A stretch of DNA of 64,000 bases from Pieris napi (taxonomy: Eukaryota; Arthropoda; Insecta; Lepidoptera; Pieridae). Where the stretch lies: assembly GCF_905475465.1 (NCBI RefSeq), contig NC_062236.1, positions 13,340,001 to 13,404,000 on the forward strand, in the 5' to 3' direction. Under the pieces are notes generated by a model. It was not told where the DNA came from. It worked only from the letters and a program-made list of their open reading frames with translations, and ran no database searches. The position numbers were made by a program, and so were the translations under genes. This document shows, in pieces, positions 47,501-58,320 of the stretch (position 1 is its first letter; the number at the start of each line of letters is the position of its first letter).

Positions 47501-48827
47501 ATCAGGAACGGGTGCTTTTAAAGACATTCCCAATTTATGTTCCGCGAATTTATCATAGTCATCTTCCTGAGATATTGGCGATATAAAGTTTCGAAAGTGG
47601 GATTTACTTATTATTTTCTCATAATGTAATGATTCCGCACTGTTCGCTCTGTCAGCTATACCACACATGTTGATAACATCCGCCCACGATATGTCACTAT
47701 CGCGATTCGATCCAACTAAAGAGCCATCCATTATTCCAGACACTCCATATATGCTTTCCTGCCACGTTTCCCAGCCATCCGTATCGCTTTTTAATGAATT
47801 TGTACGCTCTTTGCGCTTCGGTCGCTTCATTGTGGACGTAGCTGGTCCTTGCAGCTGCTCCTCATCCGATATTTTCTCCTTGGCAAAATCATCGTAGCTC
47901 GGTAAGTCGAGATCGTTTAAGTCTTGTAGGCTCGACTGTACTATAGACATGTCTACGGGCGGCGGTGGAACGCTTTCGATCAATCGCAGGAAAAAAGCAC
48001 GAATCTTCTCATCCTTTTCTTGGGAGCTTTGCATATTGATCTTTTCGTTCTCATTAAAGACAAATGATGAAACTCTAGTAGAAACATTTTGAACCGAAGT
48101 GCTTGCTGCATTACTTGCCACAGATTGAGTAGAATTTCTTCGCGATTCAAGTTTTTTAATTATTATTTTCGATTTCCAGGCTTGATGTTTCCTTCTAAAA
48201 CTATGCACGCTGTAGGAGTTCTCATCTTCCGACTCACTCCTGGGTATGTCTGGATACTTGGCGTAGTAAACATCTCTGGTGAGCGGTTTGGAAAACATGT
48301 GTTCGGCTTTCACTTCCTCGAAGGGTTCCAAGTCTTCGGTCATCCACATTGCGTCCAAACATACCCAGTGACTATTAGTTTGTAGCACTTCTTCAGTTGT
48401 AAGTAAAATTACCGAAACCATCTTGATCAGTATTGAATACAAACTGACTGAACTCACAGAAGTATTATTGGAAAGTGCGATTGTTTAAACGTTTCATATC
48501 AAAGAAACGGGATAAATAATTAAGATAAGGTAATTATTATGTTGTTTTCAAAACACCCCTAATACGTTGTTTACTAGATTGAAAGTAATTACAACATGAA
48601 ACGGGAGAAACAATAATTATAGTAAGCTTTGCATCGTGTCACAATTAAGTAACTATAAGCTTCTGTAGAAATTTTTGTAAAACATGATTTATATTTTTGC
48701 CTTTCGTGTTAATAGTATACTCGTATCGCGGAGGCGGCCTTGAATTTTCTCATTAACTCACCCTGAGAGCCGAGCCCGCGAGTAGCGCGCAAGGACCTAG
48801 AAATCCTACACTCTCCCAACAAGTCAT
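41532..48827 (-). CDS. MYND-type zinc-finger scaffold protein, apical junction molecule (AJM1)-like, nine exons
   Basis: Exons: 48827-48762, 46938-46841, 46106-45896, 45474-45323, 45222-45035, 44953-44849, 43419-43241, 43138-43015 and 42742-41532. Phases agree throughout, giving 777 residues. The start MTCWESVGFLGPCALL is hydrophobic. KLNVPEWYKNAPAPREGFLL and LACSLLQQTATSKASEEIQT are well-conserved-looking helical segments; the middle is Ser/Pro-rich and probably disordered. A MYND finger lies at 475-499 (CHNCSTTYCSKEC, HRKVC), with two further cysteines at 454 and 459. A folded-looking domain of about 275 residues follows to the C terminus. MYND fingers mediate protein binding. The finger followed by a long conserved C terminus recalls the AJM1 (C9orf172) family linked to epithelial junctions, but that name is from memory and uncertain. 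The start is supported by a phase-0 join to exon 2. The first intron houses another gene. Confidence 0.75.
44755..44803. repeat. GC-rich hairpin in an intron of the MYND-finger gene
   Basis: GAGCGTCTC (44755-44763) and GAGACGCTC (44795-44803) are exact reverse complements. A second internal pairing is CCGAC with GTCGG. It lies in a 0.4 kb GC-rich stretch directly downstream of the exon 44953-44849 (in transcript order). Confidence 0.5.
46270..46660 (+). mobile_element. CR1/jockey-like non-LTR retrotransposon 3' end, antisense in intron 2 of the MYND-finger gene
   Basis: Plus-strand translation around 46330-46490, allowing a frameshift, gives FNKTPEAL, KFKKCIKEKLCKKAYYKVKD and YLVVKRAWD. This is the typical C terminus of moth non-LTR ORF2. 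The 3' untranslated part matches 18460-18725 in reverse. It is inactive and 5'-truncated. Confidence 0.7.
47381..48421 (-). CDS. Intronless gene of unknown function nested in intron 1 of the MYND-finger gene
   Basis: A single exon encodes 346 residues from an ATG in AAGATGG to a TGA. An arthropod initiator-like TCAGT lies about 25 bases upstream, and AATAAA follows the stop by about 45 bases, so it looks like a self-contained gene. The protein begins MVSVILLTTEEVLQTNSHWV, then carries an acidic stretch (MTEDLEPFEEVKAEH) and SRPLT-like and RSESEDENSYSVHSF segments. A basic KSKIIIKKLESRR stretch, a PPPP, KRPKRKER (possible nuclear signal) and a C-terminal APWDDPAYEV follow. No signal peptide, transmembrane segment or known catalytic motif was recognised. 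Its length, composition and intact frame argue for a real protein. Being intronless inside an intron on the same strand suggests a retroposed origin. I do not recognise the family. Confidence 0.7.
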   Translation of the reverse strand: MVSVILLTTEEVLQTNSHWVCLDAMWMTEDLEPFEEVKAEHMFSKPLTRDVYYAKYPDIPRSESEDENSYSVHSFRRKHQAWKSKIIIKKLESRRNSTQSVASNAASTSVQNVSTRVSSFVFNENEKINMQSSQEKDEKIRAFFLRLIESVPPPPVDMSIVQSSLQDLNDLDLPSYDDFAKEKISDEEQLQGPATSTMKRPKRKERTNSLKSDTDGWETWQESIYGVSGIMDGSLVGSNRDSDISWADVINMCGIADRANSAESLHYEKIISKSHFRNFISPISQEDDYDKFAEHKLGMSLKAPVPDSSSLHNFSENDNIARSVLTNSAFGTLYRLAPWDDPAYEV

Positions 48828-48984
48828 GTTCACTCTTCACACACCTTCGGAAGACGCATTATTTTCAGACATTACGTAGTCAAAAAAAGTTTGGAAACGT
48901 AAAAGCAACTACACAAAGCGAAACTCCGATAAGCAAGCGATATGGAAGCGAAAAGCTCTCGCCAATCGAACTACGTTATCGGTA

Positions 48985-49250
48985 GCTTATTGAACGTCAA
49001 AACCCAATTACAAGGCTGAACCGCAGGGCCCGTGGGGCTTCGGTGCTTAAGGTCGCTCTGCGGCCTGATGATGAGGCGGGTGGACCAGGCATGCGGCCCT
49101 CGGGACGTCTTACGCGACGATCTATGCGGTACTCCGCATAGCTCAACGAAGTGTGGATTCAGCCAGGCATCCGCGGCAATGCATTCCGACCGACTGAGCC
49201 ACTGTTCGTGTCCTTGGGGAGAGCGCATGCGCTCACCACACAACCAGTTC
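48985..49250 (+). repeat. GC-rich segment of unknown type upstream of the MYND-finger gene
   Basis: About 260 bases of high GC start near CAAGGCTGAACCGCAGGGCC and end near GCATGCGCTCACCACACAAC, bounded by AT-rich DNA. Both strands are open (73 and 90 codons), which is expected from composition. It may be an inserted repeat or promoter-proximal sequence. It contains an ATGCGGTACTCCGCAT palindrome. Confidence 0.35.
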
Positions 49251-51137
49251 TAGTAACAATACTCATGTAGACCTATTGCAATGGTACCCGTTATGTCTTT
49301 CATTTGCAAATAAAGCACTCTCTCACTAAATATTCTGTCTATCTTTGTTCCTTTGTATTATGATCCTCGCTCCGGGAAAAGTTTCGAGAAATGGACAAAA
49401 GAAAAAGCTTCCATTTTCCGTCAGTTGAAACACGAGTAATCGAAGTTGACATTTACATTGAACCTGACTTTTGGGGGCGTGGCAATACAAACAGCTCGTA
49501 TAACGTAGCAGTGATTACATTTGGTGTGAGATAACCACAATTACACAAATATTTTCAAACACTAAAACCCTCACCCAAGATGATAACAGATGGGGGTTTT
49601 AGAAAAACAAAACACGACAGAAGAACAATATTTGGTCTACTTGTAATACAACCATCCATGAAACTTTAGCATTAATATTAAGTAGGAAGTAGGAGAGGTC
49701 GTAAAAGCGTTACATGAGTGTACACAAAAGGCGTTCAACATTATGCAACGAGTGATCTTCCGTGACAATGGCGACCTAATTTAAGCCTGCGAAGAGGGCG
49801 AGCTAATTAGGTGTTACGTCTCGGAGCTCGGACGCTAATTGCCATTAACATAGACTATACAATGCGTTATGCAACGGATGTGATAAGTGTACGTCCCAAA
49901 TGTATCAAGAATATAGCAAAAAGTACATATATTATATCAAACTGTAACAATATAAAGAAATATTCCGATTATCGTTCATTTTGAAATTATTCAAAACGCT
50001 TTAGTTTCATATACTTTCTTACACCTTATATTATACGAGTATATTATAATATAAGTGCCTTTCAAAAATCGAATTGTTTTATATTTCCACATAAGGAAGT
50101 ATTTATTCGTTCGAAATAAATATTTATGTTAATAGAACATTTGGACAGTTGGTTCGTATAGATTGGCTGAAGTCCAATCCTTTATATACACTTTCATCGA
50201 ATTCTGCTTATCGTAGAATTCGCTTTATATGGTCTATAAGCATTCGTTATGTCTTTAATCATACATATGTCGTGAAAATCTATTATTTTCAACTTATATT
50301 TTCAATACCTAATTACAAGACCATTCTATAGTGGGTATATTGTACGTGAAGTTACGTTATACGTAGAGATAGCAAACCTGAAAATATGTTTATGCTATTT
50401 TGACATACGTCTCTTATTATCTGCTGATAGCAGGATATTGTAATCCCAAGGTATAAAAACTCAACATTAAAGTCATTAATGTTGAGAAAGGGATCGTTAT
50501 CGCTAAAGCTCTTTGAAGTTACCGAGCGCTACGGGTATTGAGAGAATATAATATCGTGTTTAGGTTCTAGTAGTGTCTCCACTTTCGGGGTAACAAAGAG
50601 GCTGAGCTGATCTGGTTGCACAAGAAGCCAGGCCATGAAACAACCAATGGTGCTCATATAAGACTGAATTTAAGTATAAATAGAAACTCTACATAAATGT
50701 GGTGACCGACGGGCTTGTACTGTAACCATGGTAACGAAGGTACATGCGTTCATTCGCCGAGCAACGTAACTTTCCTTTATCTTGACATTTCCCGGAAACC
50801 GCTGCTGAAGTAGGCATTAAGTGGGGTATCGTAAATGATTTCTATGGTTCTTATTCTTAAACGTGCAAAGTGCGACAACGACAAAGAGGTCTGTTATGCG
50901 GTTATGATGTGTCGTCATCGATATTATTTTAATTATATTTGACGTCGATATAAATTTACCTAACAATAAATGAACAACTCTACCCTCATTCGAATGTTCC
51001 CTTATCTCACAACAGCAAAAGGATTTAAAGGAATTTATTAAAAGTCAAGTGCTCTCCGTATTATATACGAGCACTCGAGGTCAGGGTTGCCACTTCTCGG
51101 TTTTTGCTATCGTATTAAAAAAATATTAATAAAATTA
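49251..51137. other. Intergenic, no gene supported
   Basis: Only short frames are present, without splice support or family resemblance. A strong CGAATTCTGC..GTAGAATTCG inverted repeat lies near 50.2 kb. Confidence 0.4.
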
Positions 51138-51376
51138 GTGGCGCTACAACATTTTTAGGTTGATCATTTGGCAATCTAATTCTAAAGCAAGTAGGTGATA
51201 AGCCTCCTGTGCAATACACACGCCGTCTAAGACAAGCCGGTTTCCTCACGATGTTTTCCTTCGCCGTTCAAGCGAATGTTAAATGCGCACATAGAAAGTC
51301 CATTGGTACATAGCCGGGGATCGAACCTACGACCTCACAGAGTCGAACGCTGAAGCCACTAAGCCAACACTGCTTA
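51136..51376 (-). mobile_element. tRNA-derived SINE, family A copy 4
   Basis: This is the reverse complement of the same SINE. On the minus strand it has box B GGTTCGATCCCCGGC, TGGACTTTCTATGTGCGCAT, GAAGGAAAACATCGTGAGGA and a tail TTGTAGCGCCACTA. Near full length, and the best-preserved box B in the window. Confidence 0.8.
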
Positions 51377-51751
51377 GCTATAGTATAACATGGTATAAAA
51401 CAAAGCCACTATCTTTTTAATAGTATTTTAACAGTTTTTAAAGAGGTTTTTAAGACGAGGTGATACATTTATGAAACAAAGTCCCTTTCTGTTCTGTTCA
51501 CTTCGATCTTTTAACCGCGTCGTTCTGTTTCTACCCTTTTCCTATGAAACTTGTAAAATGTATTCATAACTTTGACTAATAATTATACCTTGGTTAATTA
51601 AGTTGACCCAGTTGAAGTGCACAAAGTCACGGACAACCGCGAATTTTGTATAGAAATGAGAATCTATTGTTCGAGATATTCAGCCAACAAGTGACCTGCA
51701 TCGATAGCTTTACCTTACATCTAGGCCATTTATTCAGCCTATTTATAGAAA

Positions 51752-52085
51752 ACTAGCTTCCGCCCGTGACTTCGTCGTAAATAGGTCAATAAGTAGTAGC
51801 TTTTCCCAGGTCGATTCGAAGCAGAGAAAACTTGGAGTGTGGCATTTTAACAAAGTATATTAAAATCTCGGAGATATAGGTCAGTTTTTTTTCACGCTTA
51901 AATAATTGCGTGTTGTTCCCACGAGAATGTAAGTGCGTGCTCCTATTTCACCATGCTTTTGTTTATTTATTATTATAATTAATTACTTAAAGATTAGAAG
52001 TATTCAATATGTACTTCTTTATTGACGTTCAATGGTGTTTATTGAGTTACCTAACTGAATAAATGATTTTGAATTTGAATTTTGA
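51752..52085 (+). repeat. Family D fragment followed by a short family B copy
   Basis: ACTAGCTTCCGCCCGTGACT at 51752 is the start of a family D repeat. From about 51911, TTGTTCCCACGAGAATGTAA and a tail with TGAATAAATGATTTTGAATT match the two ends of family B with the middle deleted. Two insertions lie side by side. Confidence 0.55.
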
Positions 52086-53269
52086 GTTTAATTTCGAGCG
52101 ATTTCGGTAGTAGATAGTCTTTTGGTAAGAATATGTCGAATATAGAAAGATGCGTGAACCTTAATACATAATTTTCACTATGAATAAATAGTTTCATATA
52201 CTAACATCGTGTAGAAAACTCAATACAAATACGATAGCTCCAAGAAAAGTGTAATATAATATTCTTGATCCATTTCATTTGATAAACAAAACTGTATAAC
52301 TTTGTCTCATTATTTCTTTATTAAACAATTATAATTAAATATAATATAGTTAATATTACGTCACATTAGTAATTCGGTAGGTAGGTCAATGTCGTGGGAA
52401 TTTGAAGTACCCTTCAGCTAAGTGACTCTTTGATAAAGCAAATAGTGAGAACAATTGAGATTCAAGATATCTTGTGTAAATGTGAATTTCATTTACAATT
52501 TAATATAAATGAGGGATTTATCACATTAAAGTAATAACCAAATGTTACGAAAACCCCCGGTTTTAATTACAACACAAAGTCTAAACCAATCCAATATCCT
52601 GGTATCCAGAGGTCCGTGGGACAGTCAATTGGATTAAATTGGCTTTGGCCGACTAATAGACCCCTATGTACTAACGATGAGTGATGTCTTATGCACGCGA
52701 TCAGGGAACAATTTTTATATCTATGGGAATTGAATGAAGGATCAGTCATTTGTCAAGTTTTAATGTGTTCCTTACGAGATTAGGATTGTACAAAATGTTG
52801 ATCAACATTGACTCTCAGAGCTATGAGATCTAATGACGCATTTGATACATCATAAATCTTCACTATTATGTAGGTATATTATTTGTCTTTAAAGAATGTT
52901 GATTTATACATTGCCTATGCGTATCCGCTATTCCCTCAATATAGAATTAGAAGCGTATGGTTGATATGAAATAATAAATAAAAGCCAGCCAGCTGGTATA
53001 AACAGATGAATTACAGTACACTAACCGAGGAATCGACGAAAGTATGGAAAATATAGAGTATGTGAGATTTTTTCGTACTGGCTATATGTTGCTGGCTAAA
53101 GTGTTGCGTACCAAGACGTCAAAAGCTTGTCAAAAGCTCCTTTTACGAGTGAAAGCAAGTAAAGAGTGGTCTTGAATAGGTAATACTGTTTGAATAGAGG
53201 AAGCTTCCTTCGTACGAGAACAAATTTAAAATAGTACCTTTTACGTAGTCAAGTCAAAAATCATTTATT

Positions 53270-53475
53270 AATGTAGTTAACACAATGTACACTTATGGAC
53301 GTCAACAAAGAAATATACATTCAATGCTTCTAATTTTACATTTACTGCCAGTTCTCAAATCAAGGGCGTAGAACGGAAGAGAAGAACTGGCAATAAAGTC
53401 TCCGCCACTCTTTTTAATCGCCAAGTTTTTTGTTTTACAAAACCTTTTTAAGGAGCTGCAACCATTACACAATGT
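53270..53475 (-). repeat. Interspersed repeat family B copy
   Basis: It closely matches the copy at 4535-4740 in the same orientation: TACTGCCAGTTCTCAAATCA, TCTCCGCCACTCTTTTTAAT, AAGGAGCTGCAACCATTAC. The small minus-strand frame across it is incidental. Confidence 0.65.
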
Positions 53476-54164
53476 TCCACTTGACAACGTAATTCATAAA
53501 TTTGAAAGAACCAAACCAAACACCAATTATAAAAGAAAATTTCGTTACCATTTATTACTCTACTACGCTTTTTATGAAATAACATATTTATTTAAGTATT
53601 GGATCTTGGTCACATTTCTAAATCGTTCTACCTTCCCGTTCAAAACTAACCAACTTAGCAAGACTTTACCATAAAATAATATATTCTACGACACATTCAA
53701 TAGTCCTATATATTATAAATAATAAATAAATAAGTCTCTTGCCTTATATGAAACAATGCAAGGTCGTCATATTGCATAAATCCCCTGAAACTTCACATAT
53801 TTTTACATAATTATGCTAATATATATTACATTCTATAATTCTAAATGCGACAATTGGTTTCGCATCTTTCACTATTGTCGCAAGCTACAATTTTCATCCT
53901 TGATAATTCCCTTAGAGACTACCCTTAACAAAAAAAATGTACCTACTTATTGAGGCATTTACGAAATTGTCGATGTAAAACTTAATTAACTATGCGATAT
54001 TTACCTGCAACAGGAAAAACACATACTTAATATGTTTTTGTACATAACGTTGTCATATGGAGATTAATCATAATTTGCTTCTTGTTACATCACTTGAATT
54101 GAGAAGGATGGATGATGTTCTTTTTTATTTGTATGATGAAATGTTAATTGTTAAAAAAAAATTA

Positions 54165-54275
54165 TAGAATAAGGGGCAAACGGGCAGGAGGCTCACCTGA
54201 TGTTAAGTGATACCGCCGCCCACGGACAGTCTCAATGCCAGAGGGCTCGCGAGTGCGTTGCCGGCCTTTTAATGT
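54165..54275 (+). repeat. Conserved lepidopteran interspersed repeat (family E) fragment
   Basis: It contains GGCAGGAGGCTCACCTGATG, TAAGTGATACCGCCGCCCAC and GAGTGCGTTGCCGGCCTTTT, a motif block I recognise as recurrent across moth and butterfly genomes. The element class is not certain. Confidence 0.55.
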
Positions 54276-54534
54276 TGACATATAAATATTTCATATACTT
54301 GTCATTATATACACCTGGTACACCTATTGCATTCTTATCACAATTTACGTCCTATTTTCATGAAATAGCCCGCACTAAGTTTCTATTTTTATTACAACCT
54401 ATAAAATATGGCGTTCTACTTTCACCCTTTATATTGTGTACTTCTGGAATTAAACATTTACTGGCCTATTTCTAGATTAGCTTTAACTTACGAGCAATTA
54501 AAAGAAAAATTAAATTCCGATTTGAGTTTATACT

Positions 54535-55166
54535 TCACTACGTAGTATAAAACAAAGTCGCTTTCTCTGTCCCTATGTACCTATGCTTAAATCTTTAAAA
54601 CTAGGCAACGGATTTTGATGCGTTTTTTTTTAAATAGATAGAGTGATGGAAGAGGAACGTTTATATGTATAATAACATCCATTAAATATGGATGGAGAAA
54701 TACTGTTATTTTTGAGGTTTCTAATGTGATGGCGTAAATCGTAAATAATTACATTTTTTCCGCTTACATTGCGAACCCTACGAGATTTATCAAAATCATG
54801 TACTAAGTATTGTACACATTGAAAAGCTCTACAGAAAACTCCCCGATGGTATATGTCTATCAGTTATGGATATCCCACAATATTTTTTTTTTTCATTTAC
54901 CTTTTACGACAAATAATGGCTAATTTTCGAAGCGATTTTAACCATACAGCATTAATCCTTATCCAATTAAAAACCTTAAATACATTGTTGATTTAATATA
55001 GATCTGTATGGCCCTTTACAGCATATGATAAATACTTTCGAAGATATAACATATTTAAAAATTGCGGGACGCAGCGCGTCGGAGTCCGCGGTTCTCCCTA
55101 TACTCTATAGCACTTTGAATTTAGTATCAGCATTGCATCCGTGCGAAGCCGGGGCGGGTCGCTAGT
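54535..55166 (+). mobile_element. Helitron-like non-autonomous element (candidate)
   Basis: The segment opens TCACTACGTAGTATAAAAC AAAGTCGC, with a short palindrome around the start, and closes GCGAAGCCGGGGCGGGTCGC followed by TAG T. A 5' TC and a 3' CTAG preceded by a GC-rich GCGA/TCGC stem are Helitron-like end signatures. Interior motifs such as AACGGATTTTGATGCG are familiar from dispersed insect repeats. There is no Rep/helicase coding capacity. The left base before TC is T rather than the expected A, so the class is tentative. Confidence 0.4.
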
Positions 55167-55577
55167 ATTTTAATATAACAGAATCAGTAAGTAATAAATT
55201 TCAAATGTGGTAGCGAGTTGCCAATTTGAAGCTTACGTAGGTTTAGAGCCATATGGTGTACAAGTTCTTAATGAAGTCTGTGCTAGAATATAGGCGTTAC
55301 AAGGTTCAATGAACTCAAATTAAAGCGTATTTTGTGAAACCTCTTGCGGTTTCGTCATAATACTGCGCCCGCGGATACACAGTTTATTTACGTATCTACT
55401 TCCAGACCAAAGGAAATCAGGTTCAAATATCTGTTTTAGGAACGAAGTAGAAAAACGCCACGTCTTGAAATTAGACGCTTATTGATCCGTTAGTCAGTCC
55501 GTATTAAACCTTAAAGACTAAAAGTTTTTTTTTAATATTTAATAAACGCTGTGGCGTGCAACTTTTTATATAATATT

Positions 55578-56446
55578 ACTAGCTGATCCAGCAAACGTCG
55601 TTTTGCCATGTATATTAACTATCTACTATAATAAAAATTAGTGGTCTAAGATCCCGATATACAACGACCTTCACCGAGATGCTTATTTAATGAAACGTAT
55701 TTTATATTTAATTTAATATGTCAATAAATATAATCCATATGGGTTGCCTAGCAAATTTCAGTCCAGAGTATTTTAATTAATATTTAAAAAAAATATTTTT
55801 TAAACATTTCACCGGTATGATTATTAGATAAATTCTATAGCAATCGAAAGTATGAAGCCCATAGAATATGCAAACGTTAGGTTGTTTTTAATCAATTAAT
55901 TATTTATGTGTATATTTTTTATGTGACACTAAAGTATATATACATCTTTAGTAAAAAAGAAAGTTATAATGATACATATATAATACTACCCTGATTAAAA
56001 ATATTGATTGAAAAAATTTAAAAAAATTTAGTACATGCAAATTTTAAAAAAGTTTTTTTTTTAAATATTAATTAAACATACTCTGGACTGAAATTTGCTA
56101 GGCAACCCATATGGATTATATTTATTGACGTATTAAATTAAATATAAAATACGTTTCATTAAATAAGCATCTCGGTGAAGGTCGTTGTATATCGGGATCT
56201 TATACTATAGGGGTTGATCGAAGAGGGGTGACAATTAAGAGTTGTAGGTATTTTTGTATGCTGTATCATAAAAAAATAAAAAAATTGGGGTGGACAGTGG
56301 ACGGGGTGTCCATTTTTCACTAAGGAGTTTGAAATATAAATATGTAGTAGCCGATTCTCAGACTTACTGAATATGAATATAAAATTTCATAATAATCGGT
56401 GGAGCCGTTTCGAACGAACATTGTGACACGAGAATTTTATATATTA
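55578..56446 (+). mobile_element. RTE-like SINE, family D copy, interrupted by a large palindromic element
   Basis: It starts ACTAGCTGATCCAGCAAACG and ends GAACATTGTGACACGAGAAT with TTTATATATTA. GTATTTTTGTATGCTGTATC near 56250 is shared with the copy at 19.16-19.53 kb. The left and right parts are separated by the 55631-56202 insertion. Confidence 0.65.
55631..56202. mobile_element. Palindromic MITE-like (foldback) element nested in a family D repeat
   Basis: TAAGATCCCGATATACAACG at 55647 and its reverse complement ending at 56202 begin arms of about 150 bases. They are nearly identical, with one mismatch noted over the first ~125 bases. About 250 AT-rich bases lie between them. TACTATA occurs directly before (55624-55630) and after (56203-56209), consistent with a 7-base target duplication. 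No transposase frame is present. Confidence 0.65.
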
Positions 56447-56779
56447 AATGTCAAATCCAATATGTGTTTGACCTACGAAAGATATAGAGCTAAGTCTATG
56501 AATCGAATAGTGAAAGCTTTTAAAGTAACCGGTACAGAAGTCATGATTACCGTATATACAATGCATCAGTGCATAATGAAATGGCAAAACGTTGTTTCAA
56601 CAATATACCGTACATGAGAGCTGTACAAGAATTCCTATTAACTATTGTCTATTTGCAGAATAAGTAACGAAACTGTTACTAAATGATGAGGCATGTAGAG
56701 TATTGCCAAAGCCGAGATAATCAACAAAGTGCACGATGCAGCCACCCACGTTATCAACGCATTCCGAAGGATTATACTC

Positions 56780-56850
56780 CCTACGATGACGTCACAATAT
56801 GGCGGCTTCCGTTTGCGCGCCAATCGCAATTATGTCACACCTATATAGTC
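56780..56850. promoter_or_regulatory. CRE-containing GC-rich patch
   Basis: A perfect palindromic CRE, TGACGTCA (56787-56794), is followed by GGCGGCTTCCGTTTGCGCGC and, 60 bases on, GTCACGTGAC, an E-box palindrome. No adjacent gene was found, so this is only a possible regulatory block. Confidence 0.25.
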
Positions 56851-57939
56851 ACGTGACAAATAACACATAAAGATTATAATTGGAAGAAAAGTAAACGTAC
56901 TTAATACTTGTACATCGCACCACCTATTCACCAAGAAGGATTAAATACATAATGAAATATGAAAACACGCACAGCTAAAACAAAAGGAGCCATATTTTTC
57001 AATCGTTCGTGAACAAAGGCTGTTCTAATTAATACTTGAAATCAAATCTCGATCGAACTCTTTGTTTACAAAACAGCGTAATGGAGTTTGGTTTATTTTA
57101 GTTAAAATATTAAACGTAGTAAAATATACGTTAGAATGCAGACAAATTATACTTTACGTGTAATCTGTGAGCCGTGTGACACGGAAAATCCTACGTAAAA
57201 ATTCACAACAAAGCGACTACTTTTAATGTGAAAACGTTCAAAGTGAACGCTTTTCTTTGTAATTACGGCGGCTCTTGCGAAGGAAGCGAGAGGAAGCCGC
57301 AAACGAGCGGCATCGCCTTCTATTAATAATGTGTGCACGTGTACGTCTATGTGGTATCCAAATGGCGGGAATGTTCTTTTTCATAGACAATATTTTTGTC
57401 TCTATGGCCTACCTACAGTTAGGTGAAAAACCAAATCTTTCTTCTTATTAGGTTTAATTATGACCTGCTAAGCCCAAAAATGAACGAGGAATTTGTTTGT
57501 AGGAAGATAATCCGTGGGATATTAATGTGACTTAACCATAGTGAGTGGATGAGGTAATTGTTGTTGCATACGGCGTGTGTTATTAAAGCAAAAACTTGAT
57601 TACTTTAACAAGTCGTTTTTACATAACACCGTACGTTGTAACAATGGCGTCTTGTGATACGACAAATATTTGAATAATTAGAAGCTTCCTTAGTTCACAT
57701 AATATCGATACATTTAGAAGATCAACGAAGTATACGATTATAACACTACTTTTTGTAATAAAACGGCGTAAGATCTAAACTCTAAACTACGAAGTTTTGC
57801 CAATACCCGTAATATATTGATAACAATAGATCTGCTCTAAATTGACATTCGCATTCAAAATACCGTGCGATTTATAGCATCACAAGGTCTTAATATCAAA
57901 CCTTTAAGCCTCTATACGTGCTATACTGTTATACGGTAC

Positions 57940-58320
57940 GGCTGTGAGGACGGCGGCCCGGAATCTAACCAAGAAAGAGGTACAGAAGCTACTGTTGGAG
58001 GTAGGCAAGATGGGGGGGCCGAAAAGAAGGGGGGTCGTTCATGGAGAGTCCGAAAAAATGCCGAAATAGAAGAGTTGGTAGCCCAGCTCAACATTATAGA
58101 AGGCCCTTCGACTTGACCACTGTCAAGTAGTACCCATGCGCTCAAGGTTGAGATCGGGCGGTGAAGGAGGCTTACCTGAGCCGGCCTAGGTAACTGGACC
58201 TGCTGCAGCTGAAAGCCAGCCATTGGCGGGAGCTGGCGCAGGACTTAAAGGGCTGCAAGATTATGATTTCGGAGGTCAAGACACTTTTTGGGTCGCAGCG
58301 GACTGAGTGAGTGCCAGTAA
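57940..58320 (+). other. GC-rich degenerate coding-like segment, possibly a retroelement gag relic
   Basis: The plus-strand frame contains NAEIEELVAQLN and, in another frame after a stop, WRELAQDLKGCKIMISEVKT. A KKEVQKLLLEVGKMGGPKRR phrase appears in the third frame. The mix of helical, charged phrases across frames looks like a decayed ORF rather than a functional gene. No family was identified with confidence. Confidence 0.3.
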
